Made by a program: the position numbers and the translations under genes. A DNA stretch of 64,000 nt from Methanoregula sp. PtaU1.Bin051 (GTDB taxonomy: Archaea > Halobacteriota > Methanomicrobia > Methanomicrobiales > Methanospirillaceae), in assembly GCA_002067895.1 (NCBI GenBank), contig MVRE01000013.1:62001-126000 (forward strand), given 5' to 3'. The notes under the pieces are model-generated. The model was not told the origin of the DNA, made no database searches, and saw only the letters and a list, made by a program, of their open reading frames with translations. Below are positions 51,973-61,557 of the stretch, piece after piece (position 1 is the first letter of the stretch; each line of letters starts with the position of its first letter).

Positions 51973-53406
51973 ATGGACAGATACCCCCTCATTATTGGCG
52001 GACAGAGCGTTGAGACCGAGGAAACCATAACGGTACGCTTCCCCTATACCGGGGAGATCTACGCACAGGTCTGCGCCGCAGGACCTGCGGAGCTGGACAA
52101 TGCAGTATCGGCAGCCTGCCAAGGATTCGAATCGACGCGGCGCCTCTCTTCCGGAAAGCGTGCGGCAATCCTCCAGCGGCTTGCGGACAGGATCAATGAA
52201 CGGGCGGGGGAACTCGCCGATGTCCTTGTTATGGAGGGGGGCAAGACAAGGAAGTTTGCCACAGCCGAGGTCGCTCGTGCCGAGGTAACGGTCAGGACGA
52301 GCGCGGAGGAGGCAAAGCGGATCTACGGTGAAGTAATCCCGCTGGACTGGAGCGATGACACCGGTGGGCGGACCGGGTACCTCCAGCGGTTCCCGCTTGG
52401 ACCGGTATTGGGCATCGTGCCGTTCAACTTCCCGCTCAACCTCGCCTGCCACAAGCTCGCTCCCGCAATCGCTGCTGGCAATTCGATCATTCTCAAGCCC
52501 GCATCAGCAACCCCGGTCTCCGCCATCATTCTCGGCGAGATGGCGCTTGAAGCCGGTGTACCCGCGGAAGCGGTCAGTATTGTTCCATGCGGGGGGGAGA
52601 TGGCAGAGCAGCTTGCCCGTGATCCCCGGGTGGCGTATCTCTCCTTCACCGGCAGCTGCACGGTCGGCTGGCACCTCCGGTCGATTGCGGGCAGGAAGAA
52701 GGTAGGTCTCGAACTCGGGGGAAATGCGGCTGTAGTCGTCCATGAAGACGCGAACCTCGGTTACGCAGCAACGCGGATCGCCGCCGGGGGATTCATCAAT
52801 GCCGGGCAGGTCTGCATATCCGTCCAGCGGGTGCTCGTCCACCGCCCTGTCTATGAAGAAGCGCTGCAGATGATCCTTTCGGCAATCAAGGCGCTCCGTG
52901 TCGGCGATCCCCGCGACCCGGCAACCGATGTCGGCCCGATGATCGACAGCAAGAAAGCTGAAGAGGCATACCAGAAAGTGCAGGAAGCCGTGCGGCAGGG
53001 TGCACGGGTACTGACCGGGGGAACGCGGAAGGACGGAATGTTTGCCCCGACCGTGCTTACGGATACGACACCGGCAATGCGGGTGAACTGCGAAGAGGTC
53101 TTTGCACCGGTGATCTCTGTTGTGCCATATGATGACTTCGACGAAGCAATCCGGAACGTAAATACCGGTGAATTCGGCCTGCAGGCAGGAATCTTTACCC
53201 AGAACATCTGTAGGGTTCTCAGGGCATTTGAGGAAATGGGCGTCGGCGGGGTCATCGTCAACGACATCCCCACCTTCCGCGTCGACCAGATGCCCTATGG
53301 GGGGGAGAAAGGCTCCGGGACCGGGCGCGAAGGCCCGCGGTACGCAATCGAGGAGATGTCCGCGCTCCGGCTGATGGTGATAAACCGTGCGGGCGGGAAG
53401 GAGTGA
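51973..53406 (+). CDS. Aldehyde dehydrogenase (NAD(P)-dependent)
   Basis: The protein has 477 residues. It has the ALDH set: PFNFPLNLACHKLAPAIAAGN, FTGS, LELGG with general-base Glu, catalytic Cys in GQVCISVQRV, and EEVFAPVISV. Archaeal relatives include lactaldehyde dehydrogenase (CofA), which supplies lactate for coenzyme F420, and other aldehyde oxidisers; I cannot tell which applies. It is followed 5 bases later by a LOG-like gene. Confidence 0.9.
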   Translation: MDRYPLIIGGQSVETEETITVRFPYTGEIYAQVCAAGPAELDNAVSAACQGFESTRRLSSGKRAAILQRLADRINERAGELADVLVMEGGKTRKFATAEVARAEVTVRTSAEEAKRIYGEVIPLDWSDDTGGRTGYLQRFPLGPVLGIVPFNFPLNLACHKLAPAIAAGNSIILKPASATPVSAIILGEMALEAGVPAEAVSIVPCGGEMAEQLARDPRVAYLSFTGSCTVGWHLRSIAGRKKVGLELGGNAAVVVHEDANLGYAATRIAAGGFINAGQVCISVQRVLVHRPVYEEALQMILSAIKALRVGDPRDPATDVGPMIDSKKAEEAYQKVQEAVRQGARVLTGGTRKDGMFAPTVLTDTTPAMRVNCEEVFAPVISVVPYDDFDEAIRNVNTGEFGLQAGIFTQNICRVLRAFEEMGVGGVIVNDIPTFRVDQMPYGGEKGSGTGREGPRYAIEEMSALRLMVINRAGGKE

Positions 53407-53410
53407 TCTC

Positions 53411-53881
53411 ATGCAGATCGCTGTCATCGGTGCCGGGGCATGCACTGAGCACGAACAGAGCGCTGCCTATATCATCGGGAGGATCCTCGCGGAGAACCAT
53501 GCAACGCTCATCTGCGGGGGGCTTGGCGGAGTGATGGAGGCCGCGTGCCGGGGTGCACGGGAACACGGCGGGCATACCGTGGGTATTATGCCGGATGAAC
53601 GGGACGGGAACCCGTATCTTGACACAGTCATCCGGACCGATATGGGGCATGCAAGGAACATCATCGTCATACAGTCGGCCGATGCCGTCATCGCGGTCGG
53701 CGGGAAGGCTGGGACACTCTCGGAGATTGCGATTGCGCTGAAGATAAATAAGCCGGTCTTCGGGTACCGTACCTGGGATATCGACGGGATCGTGGACTGC
53801 CCGACCGCAGAAGAGGCAGCATTCCGGGCAGTATCAGCTGCCGGCAGGCAGCCGGAACCGGGCTCCCGCAGGAGATGCTGA
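53411..53881 (+). CDS. LOG-like / TIGR00725-type Rossmann protein
   Basis: The protein has 156 residues. The start follows GAAGGAGTGATCTC, so ribosome loading is strong. It has a GGLGGVMEAACRGARE motif and a VGGKAGTLSEIAIAL (LOG-type GGxxT) motif. Related proteins hydrolyse N6-substituted AMP or bind nucleotides; archaeal roles are unknown. It lies in an operon with the aldehyde dehydrogenase. Confidence 0.8.
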   Translation: MQIAVIGAGACTEHEQSAAYIIGRILAENHATLICGGLGGVMEAACRGAREHGGHTVGIMPDERDGNPYLDTVIRTDMGHARNIIVIQSADAVIAVGGKAGTLSEIAIALKINKPVFGYRTWDIDGIVDCPTAEEAAFRAVSAAGRQPEPGSRRRC

Positions 53882-53919
53882 TATCCCTGTCAGCCCAAAA
53901 GGGCGGCTAAAGACGGGAT

Positions 53920-53936
53920 CTTTAAAAAAAAAAAAG
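53920..53936 (-). terminator. T-tract terminator for the small gene at 53961
   Basis: A run of about twelve A on the plus strand (T on the minus strand) lies some 25 bases after the minus-strand stop at 53961, consistent with U-tract termination. Confidence 0.45.
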
Positions 53937-53960
53937 AGAACGTGATGGCGGGCAGTGGGG

Positions 53961-54137
53961 TTACCTGAAACAGCCCAGCTGGCAGCCACGGATCTTTACT
54001 GAGTGTGAGTTGCAGTATTCCCCGATTGCCTTGAGCGGGAGCTTGTGCTTTTTGGCAATCGCGAAAGCCTGCGGGCACTTGATCTCCTTTTCTATACCTG
54101 CCTCCCTGAAAGCCTCTGCTATCTTCTCGTCAGTCAT
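53961..54137 (-). CDS. Small Cys-containing conserved protein ending in CQLGCF
   Basis: The protein has 58 residues and is read directly from the sequence: MTDEKIAEAFREAGIEKEIK, a CPQAFAIAKKH helix with LPLKAIGEYC, and the end IRGCQLGCFR. It has four Cys (residues about 21, 44, 52 and 56). The CQLG(C/L)F ending is shared with short proteins and tails linked to molybdenum-cofactor proteins, which is only a hint of role. A T-tract follows its stop. Confidence 0.7.
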   Translation of the reverse strand: MTDEKIAEAFREAGIEKEIKCPQAFAIAKKHKLPLKAIGEYCNSHSVKIRGCQLGCFR

Positions 54138-54225
54138 GGTAACATAATTACATGTACTTCATTATGTTGTTTGCGTAACCTGCAATGAAGCACACTTATG
54201 ATCGGAGACCGCCAATATTCCGGTA

Positions 54226-55530
54226 ATGAAAGTCGCCCTTATCAACTCCCGGCAGGACAAGGCGGGGCTTAATATCCGGCATTCGATCGAGACACTTCTC
54301 TTTGGGCGCAGCAGCTGCGGCGACCGCACCTACGAGTTCTTCGATGTGGAGAGCCGGCTCATCCATGCTGACGGCGTTGACCGGGATGTTGACTGTGACC
54401 TTGTAATCTTCCTCTCCCGGCATGCGAGTGTAAACCCGGTGCCCGTCCTTACCGTTCACGTGACCGGCAACCTGCAGGACGCTGAACTCGGGGGAAGTCC
54501 CCGCACGCTTCCCCCCGCAGCCCCGGCCATGATGCAGGCAGTCCTGCGGGAACTTGCACGGCGCTGTCCCCCGGGCTACCGTGCAGCTTACGAGGTCACC
54601 CACCACGGGCCGACCGATATCAGGCACCCTTCCTTCTTTGTCGAGATTGGGAGTACCGAAAAGGAATGGGCGGATGAGTCTGCCGGGCTTGCGGTTGCGG
54701 AGAGCGTGCTTGCCGCCTGCCCGGCCGATGCGGTCCCGCTTGTCGGTTTCGGCGGGAACCATTACGCCGCCCGGCAGACCGGGATCGCCCTTTCAACCCG
54801 CGGGGCATTCGGGCATATCGCCCATTCCAGGGAAGTCGGCTCTCTCGATGCCGCCATCGTGCGGCTGATGATGGAGAAGACCGGTGCGGTTGCGGCCCAT
54901 ATTGACCGTAAAGCGCTCTCAAGGCATGATCTCTCTCACATATATCGCCTGCTGGATACCGAAGGAATCATGCGGCTGTCGGAAACTGACCTTGCCGGTA
55001 TGGGATCGCTGCCTTTTACGACTTATTGTGCGGCACGGGATATTGCGGTAACCGTTGCGAAGGGTGCACGGTGTCACGTCCATGCACTGGCGGGAGATTT
55101 CAACCCACAGGTTATAAGGATCGATCCCTTGCTTTTTGGCGAAGCGATCAGGGCTGACGAGGGGATGTTCCTTGAAGGTCTCGAAAAAATGCCCGTTATT
55201 CACATAACCGGGCAAGATAACCGTCCGCTTCCGGTTTTCATCACCTCTGCGGAGCATAGAGCCGGAATAATAAACGATTTAAATACATTGTGCGTAAAAA
55301 TCATACGTATTAAAGAGATCACTGCAACGGAGGGGGATCACCTGATCATACAGCGGGTCCGGTTCGACCCGGTAAAAGCGCGCGAACTGGGAGTCCCGAA
55401 AGGCCCGCTATATAAAGAACTGGCAGAGGGCCGGCCCATAACAGTCAACGGCAGGGTGATCACGCCAGCGATGGTGTCAACGGGCAGTGAACTCAAAGTC
55501 CACATCCCGGGATTGGAGAACATTTCATGA
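54226..55530 (+). CDS. dtdA: D-aminoacyl-tRNA deacylase, archaeal type (DTD2)
   Basis: The protein has 434 residues. It opens [16 protein letters not shown] and has [21 protein letters not shown] and [10 protein letters not shown] motifs of archaeal/plant DTD2, which removes D-amino acids (and aldehyde adducts) from tRNA. The C-terminal roughly 150 residues form an extra domain ([20 protein letters not shown], as in longer archaeal members). It overlaps ftsZ by 4 bases. Confidence 0.92.
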   Translation: MKVALINSRQDKAGLNIRHSIETLLFGRSSCGDRTYEFFDVESRLIHADGVDRDVDCDLVIFLSRHASVNPVPVLTVHVTGNLQDAELGGSPRTLPPAAPAMMQAVLRELARRCPPGYRAAYEVTHHGPTDIRHPSFFVEIGSTEKEWADESAGLAVAESVLAACPADAVPLVGFGGNHYAARQTGIALSTRGAFGHIAHSREVGSLDAAIVRLMMEKTGAVAAHIDRKALSRHDLSHIYRLLDTEGIMRLSETDLAGMGSLPFTTYCAARDIAVTVAKGARCHVHALAGDFNPQVIRIDPLLFGEAIRADEGMFLEGLEKMPVIHITGQDNRPLPVFITSAEHRAGIINDLNTLCVKIIRIKEITATEGDHLIIQRVRFDPVKARELGVPKGPLYKELAEGRPITVNGRVITPAMVSTGSELKVHIPGLENIS

Positions 55531-56618
55531 GGTCAATTGTTGAAGAGGCACTCACCAGAGCGCGGGACGAAAAACCGTCCGTTGCGCAGAATAACGAAGA
55601 CCTTGACCAGATTCTTGCCGAGCTCAAGACCGAGATTACGGTGATCGGCTGCGGCGGCTCCGGCTCGAACACGATCACCCGCATGATGGAGGAGGGTATC
55701 CACGGTGCCCGCCTCGTCGCGGTCAATACAGATGCCCAGCATCTTATCCGTACCCATGCCGATCAGCGGATCCTGATCGGCAGGCAGCGTACCCGCGGGC
55801 TCGGTGCCGGATCCATCCCCCAGATCGGTGAGGAGGCGGCGCTGGAGAACGAGCAGGAGATCAAGTCCGTTGTATCCGGGAGCGACATGGTCTTCATCAC
55901 GGTCGGGCTTGGCGGAGGTACAGGTACAGGAAGCGCCCCGGTTATCGCGAAGGCGGCCCGCGAAGAGGGGGCACTCACTATCGCGATCGTCACACTGCCA
56001 TTTGCCGCCGAAGGGACCATCCGGATGGAGAACGCCGAAGCGGGGCTCGAACGCCTGCGGGATGTATCGGACACGGTCATCGTAGTGCCCAATGACCGGC
56101 TGCTCGAGGTTGTCCCCAAGCTGCCGCTGTATGCCGCTTTCAAGGTCGCTGACGAGGTGCTGATGCGTGCTGTGAAGGGGATTACAGAGCTCATCACGAT
56201 GAACGGGCTCGTCAACCTCGACTTTGCTGATGTACGTACCGTCATGGAGCGCGGCGGTGTGGCCATGATCGGGATGGGAGAGAGCGATTCCGAAGATAAG
56301 GCCGCCGATTCGGTCAAGAAGGCCATCCGGTCGCCGCTGCTAGACGTAGATATCTCCGGCGCGACCGCCGCGCTTGTCAATGTGGTCGGAGGGCCCGATA
56401 TGACCATGGAGGAGGCAGAAGGGGTCGTGCAGGAGGTCTACGGACGCGTCGATCCCAATGCACGGATCATCTGGGGTGCGCAGATCGACCCTTCAATGCA
56501 GAATAAGATGCGTACTTTGCTGGTTGTCACGGGCGTACGGTCGCCACAGATATATGGGAGGAACGAGAAACTTACCCCAAAAGTTCAGAAACAGTTTGAG
56601 ATCGATTTTCTCAAGTGA
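55527..56618 (+). CDS. ftsZ: Cell division protein FtsZ
   Basis: The protein has 363 residues. Tubulin/FtsZ GTPase motifs are [23 protein letters not shown] and [14 protein letters not shown]. It forms the division ring. It lacks a long C-terminal tail and ends [10 protein letters not shown]. It overlaps dtdA by 4 bases and is followed 6 bases later by secE and then spt5, a conserved euryarchaeal order. Confidence 0.97.
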   Translation: MRSIVEEALTRARDEKPSVAQNNEDLDQILAELKTEITVIGCGGSGSNTITRMMEEGIHGARLVAVNTDAQHLIRTHADQRILIGRQRTRGLGAGSIPQIGEEAALENEQEIKSVVSGSDMVFITVGLGGGTGTGSAPVIAKAAREEGALTIAIVTLPFAAEGTIRMENAEAGLERLRDVSDTVIVVPNDRLLEVVPKLPLYAAFKVADEVLMRAVKGITELITMNGLVNLDFADVRTVMERGGVAMIGMGESDSEDKAADSVKKAIRSPLLDVDISGATAALVNVVGGPDMTMEEAEGVVQEVYGRVDPNARIIWGAQIDPSMQNKMRTLLVVTGVRSPQIYGRNEKLTPKVQKQFEIDFLK

Positions 56619-56624
56619 GGAAAT

Positions 56625-56822
56625 ATGGAAATATCAAAGCCGGAAATCAAAGTTAACGTACAGGAAGAGTTTTTCAGGAAATACTTGCGGGTTCTGAAGC
56701 TCGCGCGCACCCCAACACGCGAAGAGTACACCAAGATCGCCATCGTTGCCGCTGCCGGCGTCCTTGTAGTCGGGCTTATTGGTTTCTTCATCTACGAGAT
56801 GTTTATCGCAGTGCCGCTCTGA
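56625..56822 (+). CDS. secE: Protein translocase subunit SecE
   Basis: The protein has 65 residues with one C-terminal membrane helix ([23 protein letters not shown]) and an amphipathic helix ([22 protein letters not shown]) before it, the Sec61-gamma/SecE pattern. It clamps SecY. It lies 6 bases after ftsZ and 5 before spt5. Confidence 0.95.
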   Translation: MEISKPEIKVNVQEEFFRKYLRVLKLARTPTREEYTKIAIVAAAGVLVVGLIGFFIYEMFIAVPL

Positions 56823-56827
56823 TCACC

Positions 56828-57490
56828 ATGAATCCGACTGAACAGACGCCATCTGCTCCCGAGCAGGAACAGCCGCCCCGGAAAGATCCTGCCGCTGCGC
56901 CACCCGCCCCTGAAACACCAGCCCCCGCTGCACCCGATCTTCCTAAACCGCAGCAGCCGGTTAAACCAGTGGCTGCACCGGCTCCGGCTGCACCCGCAAT
57001 TGAGAACCGCATCTTTGCGATCAAGACGACATCCAAGCAGGAGCGCACCGTTGCCGACAGCATTTTAAAGGCTATATCGACAAACGCGACCGATATCAAG
57101 GTGACGGCTGTCATCGTTCCCAATGAGCTGCAGGGCTACGTGCTTGTCGAAACCCCGGAGAAGATGAACCGGATCGAGCAGCTCGTGGAGAAGATCCCGC
57201 ATGCACGCGCGGTCGTCAGGAAGGGCAAGGACGAGGGGGAGAAGAGCTCGATGTCGCTCTCCGAGGTCGCCCACTTCCTCGTGCCAAAGCCGGTCGTCTC
57301 CGGGATCGAGGAGGGCACAATCGTCGAGCTGATTTCCGGCCCGTTCAAGGGTGAGAAGGCGGTTGTCAAGCGCGTGGACTCGGCAAAGGAAGAGATCACG
57401 GTCGAACTGTACGAGAGCGTTGTCCCCATCCCGATCACGGTCCGGGGCGACCATGTCCGCGTCGTAGAGAAATTCTCCGACCAGAAATAA
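56828..57490 (+). CDS. spt5: Transcription elongation factor Spt5 with a Pro/Ala-rich extension
   Basis: The protein has 220 residues. Residues 1-60 are Pro-, Ala- and Gln-rich, low-complexity and likely disordered. From about residue 60 come the NGN domain ([18 protein letters not shown]) and a KOW domain ([19 protein letters not shown]). Usual archaeal Spt5 is about 150 residues, so the extension is unusual. It binds RNA polymerase with Spt4. A T-rich tract (57504-57510) follows. Confidence 0.93.
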   Translation: MNPTEQTPSAPEQEQPPRKDPAAAPPAPETPAPAAPDLPKPQQPVKPVAAPAPAAPAIENRIFAIKTTSKQERTVADSILKAISTNATDIKVTAVIVPNELQGYVLVETPEKMNRIEQLVEKIPHARAVVRKGKDEGEKSSMSLSEVAHFLVPKPVVSGIEEGTIVELISGPFKGEKAVVKRVDSAKEEITVELYESVVPIPITVRGDHVRVVEKFSDQK

Positions 57491-57503
57491 TCTCCTTCCC
57501 GTC

Positions 57504-57510
57504 TTTTTTT
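57504..57510 (+). terminator. T-tract terminator after spt5
   Basis: Seven T follow the spt5 stop by about 14 bases. The rest of 57511-57815, some 300 bases, shows no gene or convincing RNA fold. Confidence 0.4.
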
Positions 57511-57815
57511 AATTACCAGGTGCTGCATAGCGGCAGTCATCATAACCGGCTATTAAGTTACGCAGTTCTGCCCGCAGACCTCCGGGTCAGATGCAGAAAT
57601 ATCCCAGGATACCCCGTTATCCTGTAAAAAAAATTTTACGAAGGCGCCGCCCCCTTCTTCCGGGAGTCTCTGGACAGCCTTCCGGACACGTAATACCTAA
57701 GCTCACAGGTGAATATCAATCAGAACGCGAATACGGGGCATCCTTCAGATGGTCCTGGTATACATAGCTAAAATAGTGCCGCAGTAATAGTATTTTCAAT
57801 GGATGGACCTGGAAA

Positions 57816-58412
57816 ATGACACGCCCTGACCTAGCAACCGAGATCGACATGGTCGGAAGGATGATGATCGCCATTGAGAAGATTGAGGGATGCAGTGAGT
57901 TTGCAGGACTGGTTCCAGAGATCAGGACGAACATGGTGTTCGCACAACCAAATGCCCGTGCTTCCGATGAGGTCATGGCCGTCGATGGCCGGATTACCAT
58001 TATCGATGGCATGCCACGGGCAGCCGGGAGAGTCCGTTTCGGTGCATCAGGCCACATGGCACGGTTCATCATAGAGCTCATGAAGACCAATCCATCCATC
58101 CGGGCCGGGATAAATTTTGCAAATCTTCCCGGCTTTTCAGACTGGCTGTCAGACCGCTGCGTAAAGGAGGGACGGACGGTTGTACTTGTTGACCGTAGAA
58201 GCGAACCTGCACACCTCCGGATCACGGAGGGCTCTTCCATGCAGTGGAAGGCTGCAGAGGCTATTCGGGCCGCAGGCGGAAAGGTGCCGGACATCATATG
58301 CGATGCAGGCGGAATGGGCAAGGAGCCGGTGTGTATCCTCGTAGGGACCGAACCCGTCAGTGTCGCACAGGATGCATGTGCAATCGCGAGGGCATATGCG
58401 CGATCGCTGTAA
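57816..58412 (+). CDS. thiN: Stand-alone ThiN-type thiamine-phosphate synthase
   Basis: The protein has 198 residues. It matches the ThiN domain usually fused to ThiD (IRTNMVFAQPNARASDEVMAVDGRI, and INFANLPGFSDW, and PDIICDAGGMGKEP). ThiN joins the pyrimidine and thiazole phosphates to make thiamine phosphate. It is followed by thi4 about 70 bases later, so the two genes form a thiazole-to-thiamine unit. The enzyme is free-standing here. Confidence 0.85.
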   Translation: MTRPDLATEIDMVGRMMIAIEKIEGCSEFAGLVPEIRTNMVFAQPNARASDEVMAVDGRITIIDGMPRAAGRVRFGASGHMARFIIELMKTNPSIRAGINFANLPGFSDWLSDRCVKEGRTVVLVDRRSEPAHLRITEGSSMQWKAAEAIRAAGGKVPDIICDAGGMGKEPVCILVGTEPVSVAQDACAIARAYARSL

Positions 58413-58483
58413 TGCCCCGTTTTAACATTAAGGATTGCCAACATTGTTAACGCGGTTCAGAAGATAATCAGGAGGCGATTACA

Positions 58484-59248
58484 ATGGAACTCGATGAAAT
58501 TACGATCAGCAGGGCGATTCTTACGGCACAGATGAAAACCCTGATCGATCATATGGAGCTTGATGCGGCTGTTGTCGGGGCAGGTCCCTCCGGGCTTACC
58601 TGCGCGGCACTTCTTGCTGAAAAAGGCATTAAAGTCGGCATCATTGAGAAGAAGCTCTCTATCGGTGGAGGTATGTGGGGCGGCGGGATGATGTTCCCGA
58701 AAATAGTCGTGCAGGAAGAGGCGCGCCGCCTGCTCGACCGGTTCCATATCCGTTCCACGCCATACCGGGAAGGGTATTACGTTGCAGCGTCGGTCGAGGC
58801 CGTCTCCAAACTTGCCGCCGCCGCATGCGATGCAGGCGCGGAATTCTTCAATCTCACATCGGTAGAGGATGTCATGATCAAGGCAGACGGGAGGGTCAGC
58901 GGGCTTGTCATCAACTGGACTGCTGTCGAAATGGGAAAACTCCATGTCGACCCGCTGGTAATTGGATGCAGGTTCACGGTTGACGCAACCGGCCACGATG
59001 CAGTCGTTGCAAGGCTTGTTGCGAGGAAGGGGGGCGACCTCCAGGTCAAAGGCGAGGGTTTCATGTGGGCAGATCGTGCCGAGTCACGCATCCTGGAGCA
59101 TACGAGGGAGGTGTTCCCCGGCCTTATCGTTACCGGCATGGCGGCAAATGCCGTTGCAGGTGAGAGCCGGATGGGCCCGGTTTTTGGCGGGATGCTCCTT
59201 TCCGGCGAACATGCCGCTGAACTTGTCATCAGCAGGATGAAGGAATAA
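58484..59248 (+). CDS. thi4: Thiazole synthase Thi4, His-type (sulfide-using)
   Basis: The protein has 254 residues. FAD/NAD-binding motif VVGAGPSGLTCAALL and GGGMWGGGM are typical. The position of the yeast suicide Cys is His here (H154 in GKLHVDPL), so it should use free sulfide and iron and act as a true catalyst, as in Methanocaldococcus. It makes the thiazole from NAD and glycine. Its upstream region has GGAGG before the ATG. Confidence 0.93.
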   Translation: MELDEITISRAILTAQMKTLIDHMELDAAVVGAGPSGLTCAALLAEKGIKVGIIEKKLSIGGGMWGGGMMFPKIVVQEEARRLLDRFHIRSTPYREGYYVAASVEAVSKLAAAACDAGAEFFNLTSVEDVMIKADGRVSGLVINWTAVEMGKLHVDPLVIGCRFTVDATGHDAVVARLVARKGGDLQVKGEGFMWADRAESRILEHTREVFPGLIVTGMAANAVAGESRMGPVFGGMLLSGEHAAELVISRMKE

Positions 59249-59300
59249 ACAGGGGACGGTACGGGTTTTTATAAGACTTAACCGGCCGTAAGGGGGAGGT

Positions 59301-59801
59301 TCAACCCTTCCTCTTCCGTTCCTCGTTGATCGCGTCCCTCTTCTTTGCAGCGGCGGCAAAGACCGCGAGAAGATCCTGCCGGTCCTTGTCGAACTCCGCC
59401 ATGTCCGTCACATTTCCCCCGATCATGGGCGGGCAGTAGGGGATGTCGCCGATCGCGGAGAAGTCGTCATCGGCAACCTGAAGTGCAAACGATCTGCCGA
59501 TCTCCGGCTCGATGACCTTGTCAAGCGGGTTTTCGCCCCGGACCTTGACATCAATATCCAGCGCGGCCTTCATTCCTGCAAGCGTCGTCGTCGCAAAACC
59601 GAGAACAATGATCTCGCGGGGATCGAAGATGTTGATGAAGGTCAGCAGGCGGCCGCTGCTCCCGTCCTCCTCCATTCCCTCGATCCCGAAGCCGGTCGTA
59701 TGGAACTACGCCTTCCGGAAATCCTCGTACGTCTTTCCCTCCTTCAGTTTCCTTGTCAGGATCGACACAGTCCGGACCAATTTTGGTTTTTCTGCCGCCA
59801 T
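59301..59801 (-). pseudogene. Conserved protein interrupted by an in-frame TAG
   Basis: From ATG 59801 the frame reads PKLVRTVSILTRKLKEGKTY, then EDFRKA, then TAG (59706-59708), then FHTTGFG and on to 59301, ending KKRDAINEERKRKG. Without the TAG the protein is 166 residues. The Ala-stop-Phe position most simply was Trp (TGG to TAG). A shorter product could start at Met 59675. The family is a conserved one that I cannot name, with INIFDPREIIVLGFA and DIPYCPP motifs. Confidence 0.6.
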
Positions 59802-59994
59802 AATCTCACTGCGGGTAATTATGTGAAAGATATTTAAGAAGTGATCGGAGATGAGACGGAGGGCTTTTTTAAGCTTAACCGGGTATGGCTGTCGAAGTAT
59901 AACGCTCTAAAGTTGAAAGTCTGCCATTCAATGGCGCCGGCTGGCCGGCTCGGACGATATTACAGGGCACCCATCCCGGTAGAAAACGTCAGCA

Positions 59995-60297
59995 CTATTC
60001 TTCTTTTGGCGATCGTTCAATGGATTTCACGTTATAGTCCTTGTCCACATTTACCTTCACAATATCCGCTGTATAAGTGTGTGCGCGCAGCATGGTGGCC
60101 AGGAGCGATTCCGGGCTCCCGTCAGGACGATGCTTAACAGTTACCTGTACCTTGTGATAGGGTTCCATGCTCGTCAGCAGGAGTTTGTCCTTGATCACAT
60201 TCTGGATCTTCCTGCGGTCCGCGGCTGAATAGGTCTTTCTGGTCGCTCCGGGAAGAACCACAACTTCGACATCCTCATTGGCATGTTTCTCAGTCAT
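59995..60297 (-). CDS. Stand-alone partner domain of the CHAT-like protease
   Basis: The protein has 100 residues. It matches residues 1-95 of the next upstream gene: EPYHKVQVTVKHRPDG and LRAHTYTADIVKV, against EPYHKVNVVVKHRRDG and LRAYTYTADIARI. A GAGGAG site precedes its ATG. It follows the protease gene by about 95 bases on the same strand and is probably co-transcribed. It could cap, compete with or regulate the protease. Confidence 0.75.
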   Translation of the reverse strand: MTEKHANEDVEVVVLPGATRKTYSAADRRKIQNVIKDKLLLTSMEPYHKVQVTVKHRPDGSPESLLATMLRAHTYTADIVKVNVDKDYNVKSIERSPKEE

Positions 60298-60392
60298 ATG
60301 CGATTCTCCTCAGGAAAGGTTTGTGGGGAGAGGTCTCCCCGGCGGATCCATGGCCCGCTCTGATGGCGTCCGATGAAGACAGTTTCCATTCC

Positions 60393-61295
60393 TCAGCATT
60401 TCGGGATGGGCAGGAATTTACCAACATCACCGCTGATGCCGTGGGCGTTCGCCACCGGGTACTTTGCCCTCTCACAGGTCCTGAGAGCCACTCCCATCTT
60501 TTCCTTACCTTTCAGCACTTTGGTCCAGAAGCATTTGAATACTTCTTCGGAGGGTCCGATCAGCAGGTTCACCTTGCCGCCAACAAACGTCCTTGCACCT
60601 GCTTTCATGATCGCCGGCTGCAGCGGTGAATTGAAAACCTGGCATGAGTTGAAATAGATAACCTCAGGACAGAGGGCCTTCTTTCCCAAACTGGAGAACC
60701 ACTTGTATGTGAGGTTTCCATCGGCCAGGACAATGCCTTCTGTCCAGCCGTGGCCGATGTTTCCGAAACCCTTCAGGTGTCCGCTCAGGAAATGTTTGTA
60801 ATTAGTCAGGTTCGCGTCTTTCCCGAGGAGCTTCACGCACTTGTAACCGGCGCTCGTTGCAATCTTATACGCGGTTTCAACTCCCTGTTTAGCTGTGACG
60901 ATCTCCGGAACCGGCGTGCTAAACACCATATCTACAACTTTTGGTTTGACGATATGACCGGCTGCACGCGGGGCGGCCGCGTATTCAACCTCCTCCTCCT
61001 CTACGTATGACAGCTCGACCCCCCTGACGGCGTACTTCTCGTCGATATCGATTCTGGCGATGTCTGCAGTATACGTATAGGCCCTGAGCATGTAGGCTAT
61101 AAGGGCTTCCGGTTTGCCATCGCGGCGATGCTTCACGACTACGTTGACCTTGTGATAGGGCTCTGTGCTCGGTAGCAGCAGCTCATCCATCACTGCTTTT
61201 TGGATCTGTTTGCTCTCACCGGCGCTGTAGACTGCCTTGACGGCAGTCCCCAGGACGACGACTGGCACGTTTTCATTCACGTTCATCTCAACCAT
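60393..61295 (-). CDS. CHAT/caspase-like (clan CD) protease with a unique N-terminal domain
   Basis: The protein has 300 residues. Residues 1-95 are the same domain as in the 100-residue neighbour. After an acidic linker (about 98-108), residues 120-285 resemble a caspase-haemoglobinase fold: NIGHGWTEG with catalytic His182, strand PEVIYFNSCQ with Cys218, then KAGARTFVGGKVNLLIGPSEEVFKCFW, as in CHAT/gingipain-like proteases. An AAGGAGGT site sits 7 bases before the ATG, and a TATA-like atttatattttg is at about 61334-61346. No signal peptide, so it is intracellular. Confidence 0.75.
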   Translation of the reverse strand: MVEMNVNENVPVVVLGTAVKAVYSAGESKQIQKAVMDELLLPSTEPYHKVNVVVKHRRDGKPEALIAYMLRAYTYTADIARIDIDEKYAVRGVELSYVEEEEVEYAAAPRAAGHIVKPKVVDMVFSTPVPEIVTAKQGVETAYKIATSAGYKCVKLLGKDANLTNYKHFLSGHLKGFGNIGHGWTEGIVLADGNLTYKWFSSLGKKALCPEVIYFNSCQVFNSPLQPAIMKAGARTFVGGKVNLLIGPSEEVFKCFWTKVLKGKEKMGVALRTCERAKYPVANAHGISGDVGKFLPIPKC

Positions 61296-61333
61296 ATCAT
61301 AACCTCCTTTTTATAAACTAGAAGTTATCCTCA

Positions 61334-61346
61334 AAATATAAATAAT
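61334..61346 (-). promoter_or_regulatory. TATA box of the CHAT-like operon
   Basis: On the minus strand the AT-rich site (plus strand caaaatataaat) lies about 45 bases before ATG 61295, giving a short leader that contains the strong AAGGAGGT ribosome site (about 61303-61310). Confidence 0.45.
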
Positions 61347-61557
61347 TATTCATTCTGAATTATTTTTTAGTGTAAATGACTGATTGCCGCAGCTGGAATT
61401 AAACGGCATCATGGATGATTACCGGTGTGGATAACCTGGCAAGCCCCGGTATCGCAAACCGTCCAATAATGGAATCCTGCCAATGCTGAATAAAAGATAT
61501 CACAGGTATCCGGGGCTAACGATCATTTCAAAAAGTTTTTCTGTGGTTTTGACACCG

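Noticed and set aside
59706-59708. Pyrrolysine codon
   Set aside because: Nothing in the window supports pyrrolysine use, it is not expected in this order, and a Trp-to-stop change explains the site.
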